Assembly: GCA_009786535.1 (NCBI GenBank)
Contig: WQRX01000038.1
Location: forward strand, 1-35,923
Reading direction: 5' to 3'
Source: Defluviitaleaceae bacterium
Lineage (GTDB): Bacteria; Bacillota; Clostridia; Lachnospirales; WQUN01
DNA length: 35,923 nucleotides
A program made the translations under genes and the position numbers. Shown piece by piece: positions 16,757 through 24,181 of the stretch. Numbering within the stretch: the first letter of the stretch is position 1; every line of letters begins with the position of its first letter. Under the pieces are notes generated by a model. The model did no database searches. It saw nothing but the letters and a program-made list of their open reading frames with translations, and was not told where the DNA came from.

Positions 16757-19390
16757 ATGAACTTTCCCGTATTAAAGGGCGCAAGTTACGCGCTGGTGCA
16801 AGCGAACGACATGGTGCTTCATCAGGGAAGCACGCAAACCAGCGAAAGGTTAAACGCCCCCGACAGCGAATACTTGAAAACGCTCCCGCAAAGTTATCGC
16901 TCCTTTGAAGCGGCAGCGGCATACCCTCCCAACCAAGTGTATATTGGCAACCTGCCGCCCAAGGCGCTGGACACGTTGCCAAAGCCATGGCATGGGAACG
17001 CTCCCACAGGTGATATTACTGTATTGCGCACGGGGCGATACGGCGAAATTATGCCGCAGGAGGAATTTTTGGGGTTAATGAAGGCTGTAGATGTCTTCGA
17101 TTTGGTGCTGCTGGAGGAAGGCTTTGTAAAAGGCGTAACAGAGAAGCTGCAAGCGCACCCCGTAGTTGGCGGCTGGAAATTCCTAGAGAAGTTGGGCAAA
17201 AACCCTGCTGATACAGCGGCGATACAGGAGCAGGTGGACAACCACGGCGCAGAGCCGATGTACCACGAAGGCGCGCTGGTGGGCTGTGTAAAAAAAGCCC
17301 ACGCGTTTGACCCCGCACTCACCTCCCATGTAATGTTTGAAAACCTTGCGAGCAAGGCAAGTGCCGCCTTTGCGCTGGGCTTGCTTTTGCAAAAAACGGA
17401 GCTGGACCCGCTGGACATTGATTACATCATCGAATGCTCGGAGGAGGCGTGCGGCGACATGAATCAACGCGGCGGCGGTAACTTTGCCAAGGCGATTGGC
17501 GAGGTGTGCGGACTGGTGAACGCAACAGGGTCGGACACGCGGGGTTTTTGCGCCGCGCCCGTTCACGCATTGGTGGAGGCTGCGGCGCTGGTGCAAAGCG
17601 GCGTGTACAAAAATGTGGTAGTTGTCGCGGGCGGCGCAACGGCTAAGCTGGGCATGAATGCGAAAGACCATGTAAAAAAAGGGCTTCCCGTGCTGGAGGA
17701 CGTGCTGGGCGCATTTGCCGCCGCAATTGGCGAGAATGACGGCGTTTCGCCCATTTTCCGTACCGATATTGTGGGGCGACATACGATTGGGAGCGGCGCA
17801 AGCCCACAAGCGGTAACGCAAGCCATCGTCGCCGACCCGCTGGACAGGGCGGGATTAAAAATTGCCGACATCGACACCTTTTCCGTAGAAATGCAGAACC
17901 CCGAAGTAACCGAACCTGCAGGCGCGGGCGACGTACCAAAGGCAAATTACAAGATGATAGCCGCCCTTGGCGTTATGCGCAAAGAATTTGAACGCACAGA
18001 ACTAAACAACGTGGTGGAACGCATCGCAATGCCCGGCTTTGCACCCACGCAAGGGCATATCCCCTCGGGCGTGCCGTTCCTTGGGCATTGCAGGGATATG
18101 ATGCTTGCGGGCGAGTTAAATCGCGTAATGATTGTAGGCAAGGGGAGCTTATTCCTCGGAAGGCTTACCAATTTATTTGACGGCGTTTCCTTTGTGCTTG
18201 AGGCGAATAAAGGGCTTTCCTCGCAGGGCGGTGCAGCTAATGGGGGCGCTCCCGACAGAAAAAAAATCCGTGTAGGGCTAACCCTCACCCAAAGCGAGCA
18301 CGGTTTAATTGAAATGATAGAAGGCGCGGAACAGGTAGATAACCCCGATATTGAAGTGGTGCTTATCGGCTCTACACCCGAGCCCATTGAAGGCAAATAC
18401 ACCTGTGTTCCCGTAGATATAGGCGTAATTGACGAAAACGGCATAAAACCCACCGACGAAAAAAAGATACACGATGTAATGGACAAGATGCTTGCCAATG
18501 GCGAGTTAGACGCCGCCGTCACCATGCACTACAACTTCCCCATCGGTGTTTCCACGATTGGGCGCGTTAATACCCCTGCCTACGGGCGCAAGTCATTTAT
18601 CGCAAGCACTACGGGTACGTCCGACACGCGGCGCGACGCCGCACTGCTTAAAAACGCGATTTCCGCCATTGCCGTTGCAAAAGCGTGCGGGAATACCGCC
18701 CCCCACGTAGGCGCGTTAAACATTGAAGGCGCAAATACGCTGGTACGTAATTTGCAAGCCCTTCGCGATAATGGGTATAAGGTCAATGTCGGTGAAAGCA
18801 CCCGTGCCGACGGCGGCAATGTTCTGCGTGGCAATGACCTGTTGCAGGGGAGCGCTCCCATCATGGTGATGGACAGCCTAACGGGCAATGTAGTAATGAA
18901 AATGCTTTCATCCTTTACTACGGGCGGTGGGTATGAATCTGTTGGCGACGGCTACGGTCCGGGCGTTGGCGAAAACTTCGGCAAAATTGTATGCATCCTT
19001 TCCCGCGCGTCGGGTGCGCCTGTGGTTGCGGGGGCAATTCAATATGCCGCCGCGTGCGCTAAGGGCGGGCTGGTGAAAAAAGTACGCGAGGAATTTGCCG
19101 CCGCCCGTAAAGCAGGACTGGACGATATTCTGGCGAAAATTAACGCAAGCGGGAACGCTACCGCAAGTGAAAGCGGAAGCGCACCCGTTCCGCAATGCCC
19201 GCCCGAAAAAATTGCAACTACGGAAATTGCGGGGATAGAAATTCTCTCGCTGGACGATGCCGTGCATACCTTGTGGGCGGCAAATATTTACGCATCCAGC
19301 GGTATGGGCTGCACCGGACCTATTGTACTGGTAGCGGTAGAAGATGAAGCCCCCGCGCGGGCAAAACTGACGGAGGCAGGGTACCTGTAA
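16757..19390 (+). CDS. grdCD: Fused glycine/sarcosine/betaine reductase component C (GrdC-GrdD)
   Basis: An 877-residue single chain. Residues 1 to about 485 match GrdC (component C beta): opening MNFPVLKGASYALV, then PDSEYLKTLPQSYRSFE and PNQVYIGNLPP, with a FabH/thiolase-like body. From about 498 (KKIRVGLTLTQSEHG) to the end it matches GrdD (component C alpha), a PlsX-like domain ending ASSGMGCTGPIVLV; Cys852 aligns with the catalytic cysteine (near 359 in GrdD) that holds the acetyl group before phosphorolysis to acetyl phosphate. The two are normally separate genes. The linker (SSQGGAANGGAPD) carries a near copy of the palindrome family. GAGAGGTG precedes the ATG. No grdA, grdB, grdE or thioredoxin genes are in the window. 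It is followed at one base by a TPR gene. Confidence 0.88.
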   Translation: MNFPVLKGASYALVQANDMVLHQGSTQTSERLNAPDSEYLKTLPQSYRSFEAAAAYPPNQVYIGNLPPKALDTLPKPWHGNAPTGDITVLRTGRYGEIMPQEEFLGLMKAVDVFDLVLLEEGFVKGVTEKLQAHPVVGGWKFLEKLGKNPADTAAIQEQVDNHGAEPMYHEGALVGCVKKAHAFDPALTSHVMFENLASKASAAFALGLLLQKTELDPLDIDYIIECSEEACGDMNQRGGGNFAKAIGEVCGLVNATGSDTRGFCAAPVHALVEAAALVQSGVYKNVVVVAGGATAKLGMNAKDHVKKGLPVLEDVLGAFAAAIGENDGVSPIFRTDIVGRHTIGSGASPQAVTQAIVADPLDRAGLKIADIDTFSVEMQNPEVTEPAGAGDVPKANYKMIAALGVMRKEFERTELNNVVERIAMPGFAPTQGHIPSGVPFLGHCRDMMLAGELNRVMIVGKGSLFLGRLTNLFDGVSFVLEANKGLSSQGGAANGGAPDRKKIRVGLTLTQSEHGLIEMIEGAEQVDNPDIEVVLIGSTPEPIEGKYTCVPVDIGVIDENGIKPTDEKKIHDVMDKMLANGELDAAVTMHYNFPIGVSTIGRVNTPAYGRKSFIASTTGTSDTRRDAALLKNAISAIAVAKACGNTAPHVGALNIEGANTLVRNLQALRDNGYKVNVGESTRADGGNVLRGNDLLQGSAPIMVMDSLTGNVVMKMLSSFTTGGGYESVGDGYGPGVGENFGKIVCILSRASGAPVVAGAIQYAAACAKGGLVKKVREEFAAARKAGLDDILAKINASGNATASESGSAPVPQCPPEKIATTEIAGIEILSLDDAVHTLWAANIYASSGMGCTGPIVLVAVEDEAPARAKLTEAGYL
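16994..17005. repeat. GGGANCGNTCCC palindrome, copy in the GrdC part
   Basis: GGGAACGCTCCC, encoding G-N-A-P. It matches the degenerate motif exactly, though its two inner N positions are not complementary. Confidence 0.6.
18242..18253. repeat. GGGANCGNTCCC-like copy at the GrdC/GrdD junction
   Basis: GGGGGCGCTCCC differs from the motif at one base. It encodes G-G-A-P in the flexible linker joining the GrdC and GrdD parts. Another one-mismatch copy, GGGAACGCTACC, is at 19151-19162 in a variable loop of the GrdD part. Confidence 0.55.
18848..18859. repeat. GGGANCGNTCCC palindrome, copy in the GrdD part
   Basis: GGGAGCGCTCCC, exact palindrome, encoding G-S-A-P within QGSAPIMVMDS of the GrdD-like domain. 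Confidence 0.65.
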
Positions 19391-19391
19391 T

Positions 19392-20534
19392 ATGTTGCAA
19401 TTCTGCATTTCTCAAAACCCGGACGCGCCGCCCTTTGCGTTTAAAGCAACGGGCATTCGCGTTTTCAGCTTCGAAGAGGCGTTGTACCACGTGTACCATT
19501 ATTGGCGCGAATCGGTAGACGATGTGCTGTCCGACAAGATGCTCACGTGGGTAACGGACCTTGGGTTAACCTACCTTGCAGCGCGTATGAAGGAGCTGGT
19601 AAAAATCGACTCCTTTGCCGACCGCATGGTGGGTTTCTTACGGTTGGTTGATTATTTTAACGCCGATGAAATAAATGGGCTTGTTGCCGACCTAAACCGT
19701 TGGGAGGCGCGGCGCGAATGGGAGCAATTAAAAGAACGGGGCGACTATTTCTTATCGCGGAACGAACCCGCAAAAGCACTGCCCCTGTACCGCCGCGCGT
19801 TGCAATTAGATGAAAATGTGCCCCTGTTAAATAACCTCGCTATCGCCTTTATGCGCATAGCCGATTATGGCGAAGCGGTGCGTTACTTAGCACGCGCACG
19901 CACGCTGGAGCCCGCAAATACAGCCCTTATTTTACATTATGCGGAGGCCGCAATACTGGACGCCCAATTCGACAAAGCCGATGCCGCACTGCGCAAAGCG
20001 CAAGAGGACCAAGCAACACAATCCGACATTCCTTACCTGCAGGGGCTAATGGCATTCGAGCAACAGGACTATCCTGTCGCGTTACAGTATTTTGAAGAAG
20101 CGAACGCCCTTGATGGGAGCGTTCCCATATATGTATATAAAATGGCAGACACCTATTTAAGAATGCGCCAATTTGAAAAAGCGCTGGAAATATTACAGCG
20201 CATTCTCAAACCGGACGAGGCATATTACACAAAACAAGCCGAAATTTATGCCGCATATGGGAACGTTCCCGCCGCGGTGCGCGCAATAAAACAAGCGATA
20301 TCCGCGGGCGAATCGGCGATGCTTTGGGTGCGCTTGGCTTCCTACTACCGTCAAGATTACGACCTTGACCGCGCTAATGATGCCATTACCCGCGCACTGT
20401 CCCTGGACGCAGAAAATGACACCGCCCGCTTAGAAAATGCCCGCATAAAAAAAGGGCTGGGGCGCACACGCGAATACCAAGCGGGCTTAACCGATGTACT
20501 TAGGGGCTTTAAACAGCGATACCGAGAAGCGTAG
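19392..20534 (+). CDS. Tetratricopeptide repeat protein
   Basis: A 380-residue cytoplasmic protein. The first 115 residues (FCISQNPDAPPFAFKATGIR, then FEEALYHVYHYW) form a separate N-terminal domain that I recognise only as common in clostridial TPR proteins. From about residue 118 there are tandem TPR helices, for example GDYFLSRNEPAKALPLYRRA, then NNLAIAFMRIADYGEAVRYL, AYGNVPAAVRAIKQAI and YDLDRANDAITRAL. TPRs are protein-protein interaction scaffolds; no catalytic residue is seen. ATG 19392 begins one base after the GrdCD stop, indicating co-translation, but a role in the reductase system is only inference. Two exact palindromes lie in TPR loops. The stop is six bases from the convergent DUF4097 gene. 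Confidence 0.85.
   Translation: MLQFCISQNPDAPPFAFKATGIRVFSFEEALYHVYHYWRESVDDVLSDKMLTWVTDLGLTYLAARMKELVKIDSFADRMVGFLRLVDYFNADEINGLVADLNRWEARREWEQLKERGDYFLSRNEPAKALPLYRRALQLDENVPLLNNLAIAFMRIADYGEAVRYLARARTLEPANTALILHYAEAAILDAQFDKADAALRKAQEDQATQSDIPYLQGLMAFEQQDYPVALQYFEEANALDGSVPIYVYKMADTYLRMRQFEKALEILQRILKPDEAYYTKQAEIYAAYGNVPAAVRAIKQAISAGESAMLWVRLASYYRQDYDLDRANDAITRALSLDAENDTARLENARIKKGLGRTREYQAGLTDVLRGFKQRYREA
20115..20126. repeat. GGGANCGNTCCC palindrome, first copy in the TPR gene
   Basis: GGGAGCGTTCCC within ATGGGAGCGTTCCCAT, encoding D-G-S-V-P in the turn between TPR helices. Confidence 0.65.
20259..20270. repeat. GGGANCGNTCCC palindrome, second copy in the TPR gene
   Basis: GGGAACGTTCCC, exact palindrome, encoding Y-G-N-V-P in a TPR turn, 144 bases (48 codons) after the previous copy. 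Confidence 0.65.
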
Positions 20535-20539
20535 GTCCA

Positions 20540-21601
20540 CTACAGCGCTTGTAGTTTTATTGACCCCACCGCCGTGCTTGCCTTTAGCACAAACTGCGAA
20601 TTTGGGTTGCCGGCAAGCTCGTTGGATAGCGAGCCGATGCTGGGCTTTTTTACGTTTAAGCGAATGTCTGCTTCGCGGGGCAAGACTATTTTTGCGCTGC
20701 CCGCAGCGGTGGCAACATCAATATCACCGGCTACGTCATGGGCAGTGAGTTTAATATTGCCCGCAGCCGTTGATATTTTTGTGTCGCCGCGCAAGCGGGT
20801 TATTTCCGCTTCAACATTGCCCGCGGCGGAATCGAGCTGCAGCATCCGCGTTTCCTCGCAGAAGCATTTTACATTGCCCGCGGCGGTGGAAAGGTCAATT
20901 TTTTCTCCGCGGTGGTTTTCCACGGTAACATTGCCCGCAGCGGCGGAAATATTGAGCCGCCCGTTCGTATCATTGGCAAAAACATTGCCCGTTGCGGTGG
21001 AAATCTTAATTTTCCCATTAAACTGCGCGGGAATGTACACCGTCGTATCCAGCGAAGTTCTAAAGGAAAATATTTCGAACTTAATCACGGAACCCACGCC
21101 TTGACGTATCATCAATGTGCCGTTTTCGTTTTCCACCACAAGGCTGTCGTAGCGCATACGCCCTTGAACGGTAACACGGCATTGCCCGTCGGCGGAAGGT
21201 AGTAAACGCACGTTACTGCGCGGCAAATTCACGGTAATATGCTCGATGGCTGTGAATACTTTGTCAATATTAATTTCGTGCCCGTTGGTGCGGCGACCGG
21301 AAAACGCTTGCCCCACATCGCCCAAAATTTGCCCAACGCTGTCCACAATCGAGTTTATCGCACCTTCGAAGCCGCTTTGCCGTTCCTGATATTCGCCACC
21401 GTATTCGCCGTATTCCTCCAACACCTGTTCGGCAATTGCAGACGGCTGCCCCAGCTTACGGCATACATCCTCTTCCGTTAAGCCTTGGCTTATCCCTTCC
21501 GAGAAATGCTCGCTAATGTCGGCGATAATTTCGTCGCACACATGGGGCGGAACTTGCGCAAGCGCGCGCTTTAATTCGTTAATAAATTCCTGCTTTTTCA
21601 T
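20540..21601 (-). CDS. DUF1700/DUF4097 fusion protein
   Basis: A 353-residue protein. The first 65 residues (EFINELKRALAQVPPHVCDE, then DISEHFSEGISQGLTEED and KLGQPSAIAEQVLEEY) are the helical DUF1700/HAAS domain seen next to PadR regulators. From about residue 115 to the end it has a DUF4097-type right-handed beta-helix made of repeated strands: ISTATGNVFAND, ISAAAGNVTVEN, LSTAAGNVKCFC, LDSAAGNVEAEI, ISTAAGNIKLTA. No membrane segment or signal peptide is evident. ATG 21601 follows AAAGGGGAATTGATT; the gene begins two bases after the padR stop, so they form one operon. Function is unknown; family members are often considered cell-surface or stress related. Confidence 0.85.
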   Translation of the reverse strand: MKKQEFINELKRALAQVPPHVCDEIIADISEHFSEGISQGLTEEDVCRKLGQPSAIAEQVLEEYGEYGGEYQERQSGFEGAINSIVDSVGQILGDVGQAFSGRRTNGHEINIDKVFTAIEHITVNLPRSNVRLLPSADGQCRVTVQGRMRYDSLVVENENGTLMIRQGVGSVIKFEIFSFRTSLDTTVYIPAQFNGKIKISTATGNVFANDTNGRLNISAAAGNVTVENHRGEKIDLSTAAGNVKCFCEETRMLQLDSAAGNVEAEITRLRGDTKISTAAGNIKLTAHDVAGDIDVATAAGSAKIVLPREADIRLNVKKPSIGSLSNELAGNPNSQFVLKASTAVGSIKLQAL

Positions 21602-21603
21602 AA

Positions 21604-21915
21604 TCAATTCCCCTTTAAAATATTTTCGATGCCCTTGGCGATGCTTCGCCACTCTTCTTGCAAGGTGCTCAGCTTCTGTCGTCCGTAGTCCGTTATCCGA
21701 TAGTACTTGCGCGGCGGTCCTCCGGTCGATTCTTGTAGGTACGTACTTACGCACCCGTCGTCTTTAATCCGCTTCAAAAGCGGGTAAATTGTGCCTTCCG
21801 AAATTTCAATTTCCTTAGAAATTGCACCCACCAGCTCAAAGCCGTACCTGTCTGCACGCGCAAGCATACTTAACACGCACAGCTCCAGCGTGCCCTTCTT
21901 CAATTGAATCGTCAT
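21604..21915 (-). CDS. PadR-family transcriptional regulator
   Basis: A 103-residue winged-helix regulator. It has the family's standard layout: [20 protein letters not shown] (helix 1), [20 protein letters not shown] (recognition helix region), the wing [17 protein letters not shown], and a C-terminal dimer helix [14 protein letters not shown]. Such proteins usually repress their own operon and nearby genes, released by small molecules or stress. ATG 21915 follows GAAGGGGGACAGATAT; a longer frame to 21954 lacks a site. It is co-transcribed with the DUF1700/DUF4097 gene, a very common Firmicutes pairing, and probably controls it. Confidence 0.93.
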   Translation of the reverse strand: MTIQLKKGTLELCVLSMLARADRYGFELVGAISKEIEISEGTIYPLLKRIKDDGCVSTYLQESTGGPPRKYYRITDYGRQKLSTLQEEWRSIAKGIENILKGN

Positions 21916-21944
21916 ATATCTGTCCCCCTTCCGTTGACGGGTAC

Positions 21945-21973
21945 ATATTATCACATGGTATAATTTAATGCAA
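21945..21973 (-). promoter_or_regulatory. Promoter of the padR operon
   Basis: On the minus strand TTGCAT (21973-21968) and TAATAT (21950-21945) are separated by 17 bases. The -10 region overlaps an ATGT-N6-ATGT direct repeat that could serve as a PadR binding site, but that is speculative. Confidence 0.45.
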
Positions 21974-21975
21974 GG

Positions 21976-22000
21976 TATTGTGGAAAAAATTTTTAAGGTC
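21976..22000 (+). repeat. Direct repeat A, upstream of the RNA/two-gene module
   Basis: A 25-base stretch starting TATTGTGGAAAAA and ending TTTTTAAGGTC recurs almost exactly at 23479-23502 in the same orientation; the only difference is one A in the A run. A looser match (ATTTAAT) extends upstream of both. The two copies bracket the RNA candidate and the two unknown genes. Confidence 0.7.
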
Positions 22001-22029
22001 GGTAGTTAATAAGGTAATAGATGACAATT

Positions 22030-22240
22030 GGGTTGAATGGCGTAGAGGGTATGTAAAAGCCACCTCATGGGGATGTGGCGGTGGGTTACCTTTCTTCATG
22101 GTGCTACGCAGGCTATAACTTGAAAAACTAAAGCACATGTATCTTTTGGTCGATAAGCCTTAAGAACAGAGGAGACAACGGATTGAATCCTAAAACCGGC
22201 ATGGATGCTCCCATATATTTGCCTGCAAAGGTGATGTATG
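22030..22240 (+). ncRNA. Candidate structured RNA
   Basis: The 317-base region between padR and the next gene holds no credible ORF but many nested complementary segments: GCGTAG (22040-22045) with CTACGC (22104-22109); inside it GGTA (22048-22051) with TACC (22087-22090); inside that the hairpin GCCAC (22059-22063)/GTGGC (22075-22079). Then AGGCT (22110-22114) with AGCCT (22156-22160), and a nested hairpin at about 22198-22224 (GGCA, TGG, CCA, TGCC). The purine-rich loops (CTTGAAAAACTAAAG, CCTAAAACCGG) look like conserved RNA joints. It could be a free small RNA or a leader for the gene at 22272. I cannot assign an Rfam family; the raiA-type Firmicutes RNA is one hypothesis, from vague resemblance. 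Boundaries are approximate. Confidence 0.5.
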
Positions 22241-22271
22241 AGGAGTTTTTTATTACCTAAGGAGGAAAACA

Positions 22272-23000
22272 ATGATTAGCGCAACTACAATTTGGGGCAA
22301 TTTCACCACAAGAAACTACCGCATTGAAAAACCAACCGCTCCATCTTTACAACGGGAAAAATTTATTACCGCAAGACAAATTCCGCCTAATGCACCCGCA
22401 ACGCAAGCCAACCGTTCAATCCATCCCTTGCAACAAAACACACGGATAGACAGTTACAACATCCCGGTTGAAACACCGCCAAATAAACCTTGGTACGCGT
22501 GGTTGGAAACCTTGCGTCCCGAAGTACGGGATTTAATTTATTCCCATCCCGATGATTTTTTACGGACGCAATTAGCAAACCTTTCGGAGGAAGGGCGGGC
22601 GCAAATGGTAGCCCAAGTCGAAGATTTTATTGTTTTTGAAGCAAAAATGTTGCCCATCCATGAAAGATTAACCGCGCTGGCCGAAAGTATGGGGATGGAG
22701 TTGGCGCTCTTTAGTGTGGACTTTGAACCACCTCAACTAATTCTTGCCGCGTTTCGTTGTCCCAATGGCGGTGAAGATAAATTTGTATCCATTTTGGCAG
22801 ACGGTACGAAGCTGTTTACCAATCTGCCCCCGGGGTTTGCGGACAAGCACGGTAATAATTTTATGAATGAAATTATTAACGACTTGTTGCAACAGCGAGA
22901 GGGAATCAATCAATCCTTTTCACCCAATACCCGATTACGGGAATTTTTTGAACAACGGTTCGCAACGGCTTTCCCTGAACACGAGCAAGGCATACTCTAA
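22272..23000 (+). CDS. Unrecognised protein, 242 residues
   Basis: No family recognised. The N-terminal 75 residues are Pro/Thr/Gln/Asn-rich and look disordered (MISATTIWGNFTTRNY, TAPSLQREK). From about residue 76 a helical, folded region follows (WYAWLETLRPEVRDLIYSHP, then DFLRTQLANLSEEGRAQM and FIVFEAKMLPIHERLTALAE), then a strand-rich stretch (LALFSVDFEPPQLILAAFRC) and a C-terminal helical part. There is no signal peptide or membrane segment. A strong AAGGAGG is ten bases before ATG 22272. It is followed by another unknown gene 23 bases on, and preceded by the structured RNA candidate. The disordered N-terminus suggests an exported or phage-structural-like protein, but this is a guess. Confidence 0.75.
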   Translation: MISATTIWGNFTTRNYRIEKPTAPSLQREKFITARQIPPNAPATQANRSIHPLQQNTRIDSYNIPVETPPNKPWYAWLETLRPEVRDLIYSHPDDFLRTQLANLSEEGRAQMVAQVEDFIVFEAKMLPIHERLTALAESMGMELALFSVDFEPPQLILAAFRCPNGGEDKFVSILADGTKLFTNLPPGFADKHGNNFMNEIINDLLQQREGINQSFSPNTRLREFFEQRFATAFPEHEQGIL

Positions 23001-23023
23001 TAAAAATGAAGGGGGTTTATGTC

Positions 23024-23467
23024 ATGAACATAACCTTAAACAACACCAGTCACCAAGTCAACGCGAGTGTAGGCAAAAATGGCGTATTAAAGTTTAGCTT
23101 GGGTGATTCTGAAAAAATGTCGTTTTCCGAATTGCAAAAAACTATGAACGCAAAAGCCGTAAACAACGAAGAACGAGCAGCCGTTGCAAATTTCATGCAA
23201 TTTTCCGATGAAACTATTTTACAAGGTCAAGCCAGAATGGCAAAGTCAAGTCTTTTCAATCAAAAATGGGCGCTTGCAAGCGCAGGTGATTTTAATGCCC
23301 GCGATGACATCATCGCCTTGTTTGAAAGGTTTGGGCTTTCCCGATTTTTAACCCGCAATATGAACGATGGCAACAACTTTGTCACAAATTTAGTTTCAAT
23401 GAACCATCGTGAACGCGAGGCATTTTTGCGGCTGGAAGCGTATGTCTTGGGCGGCAATAGGATTTAA
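23024..23467 (+). CDS. Unrecognised protein, 147 residues
   Basis: No family recognised. It starts with a short beta-rich segment (MNITLNNTSHQVNASVGKNG, LKFSLGD), followed by helices (KMSFSELQKTMNAKAVNNEE, VANFMQFSDETILQGQARMA) and ends RFLTRNMNDGNN and REREAFLRLEAYVLGG. Start ATG 23024 is favoured over the in-frame ATG 23006 because GAAGGGGG (23008-23015) is eight bases upstream. Together with the preceding gene it forms a two-gene unit, ending just before direct repeat B. Composition is moderately A+T-rich compared with the neighbouring operons. Confidence 0.7.
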   Translation: MNITLNNTSHQVNASVGKNGVLKFSLGDSEKMSFSELQKTMNAKAVNNEERAAVANFMQFSDETILQGQARMAKSSLFNQKWALASAGDFNARDDIIALFERFGLSRFLTRNMNDGNNFVTNLVSMNHREREAFLRLEAYVLGGNRI

Positions 23468-23478
23468 TATAGCATTCC

Positions 23479-23502
23479 TATTGTGGAAAAATTTTTAAGG
23501 TC
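23479..23502 (+). repeat. Direct repeat B, downstream of the two-gene module
   Basis: 24 bases nearly identical to 21976-22000, same orientation, with one fewer A in the central run. It begins 12 bases after the stop of the 147-residue protein gene. The A5T5 core is self-complementary, so each copy could also act as a binding site. Confidence 0.7.
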
Positions 23503-23514
23503 AAAAGATTAAAT

Positions 23515-23715
23515 GCAAAACCTTGGGGTGTTGCCCTAAACCCGCGAACTTTCTGAAAACTTAACCGCATGGATGAGGGGAAGGACACTTTTCCCAAGCT
23601 ATATTTTGTGCTAATCGCCGCAGGCGGTGACGAAACCGCCAATCTTGAAGCTGTCACCAAAGAATTTGAACAGGAATTTTCCCTAACTTTCGACATAAAA
23701 CTGCTCCTACATTCG
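23515..23715 (+). pseudogene. Broken ORF of unknown family
   Basis: One frame reads AKPWGVALNPRTF, an in-frame TGA at 23554-23556, then KLNRMDEGKDTFPKLYFVLI and AAGGDETANLEAVTKEFEQE up to about LLLHS, after which the composition changes. The sequence on both sides of the stop reads as natural protein, so it is more likely a degraded fragment than a start at the internal ATG 23569, which lacks a ribosome binding site. The family is not recognised. The rest of the 380-base stretch up to the toxin gene (23716-23848) holds only the putative toxin promoter. Confidence 0.4.
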
Positions 23716-23793
23716 GCTACGATAAGTCGGCAGCGTAAAACCGCGCAGTTCCTCGCACCCCGTCCTCAAACCATTCCATGTATCGAGAAAGGA

Positions 23794-23823
23794 TTGTTTT
23801 TTACCAAGCAAACCATTTATAAT
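23794..23823 (+). promoter_or_regulatory. Promoter of the toxin-antitoxin pair
   Basis: TTGTTT (23794-23799) and TATAAT (23818-23823) are 18 bases apart and lie 26 bases before the toxin start. No obvious palindromic operator was found between the promoter and the gene. Confidence 0.45.
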
Positions 23824-23848
23824 AGCAATAAACAAAGGACGGCAATGT

Positions 23849-24181
23849 ATGGCGCGTGAGTTCGTTATGACCCCCACTTTTGACAAATTATGGGGTGCGT
23901 TAAAACTGAATGACGATGATTTACGGGAATTACAAACGCAAATGCTCAATAATCCCTATCTGGGGGATGTAATAACGGAAACGAGCGGGGCAAGAAAATA
24001 CCGCTTCGCATTACCCGGCACAGGCAAAAGTGGGGGTTTGCGCGTTATATATTTTGACGTTGCACATGTACAAATGACATTTTTATTATTATGCTATCCC
24101 AAAAGCAAGCAAGATAATTTAACCGCCGAGCAAAAAAAGCAAATCAGACGGGCAGTAGAAGCCATAAAAGGAGCGTTATGA
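23849..24181 (+). CDS. RelE/HigB-type toxin
   Basis: A 110-residue protein of the RelE/ParE superfamily, close to the HigB/Gp49-like branch, whose members cleave mRNA on the ribosome. The recognisable core runs LQTQMLNNPYLGDVITETSG, ARKYRFALPGTGKSGGLRVI, YF, and a strand ending FLLLCYPKSKQDNLTAEQKK. The Arg/Lys-rich ARKYRFA segment and the GKSGGLRVIYF strand are the family's active-surface features. The toxin comes first, then the antitoxin with an ATGA overlap, the HigBA gene order. The ribosome binding site is weak (AAAGGACGG, 8 to 9 bases upstream). Confidence 0.85.
   Translation: MAREFVMTPTFDKLWGALKLNDDDLRELQTQMLNNPYLGDVITETSGARKYRFALPGTGKSGGLRVIYFDVAHVQMTFLLLCYPKSKQDNLTAEQKKQIRRAVEAIKGAL

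Noticed and set aside
17183..17821. 212-codon minus-strand ORF within the GrdC part
   Set aside because: It is antisense to the conserved GrdC coding sequence and shows no protein family features.
20540..21601. Repeated AAGNV-coding segments as a DNA repeat array or CRISPR
   Set aside because: The repeats are degenerate at DNA level and encode the beta-helix strands of the DUF4097 domain.
23554..23556. In-frame TGA in the broken ORF read as selenocysteine
   Set aside because: No SECIS-like hairpin follows the TGA and the flanking residues match no known selenoprotein; despite the Grd-type gene in the window, decay is the simpler reading.
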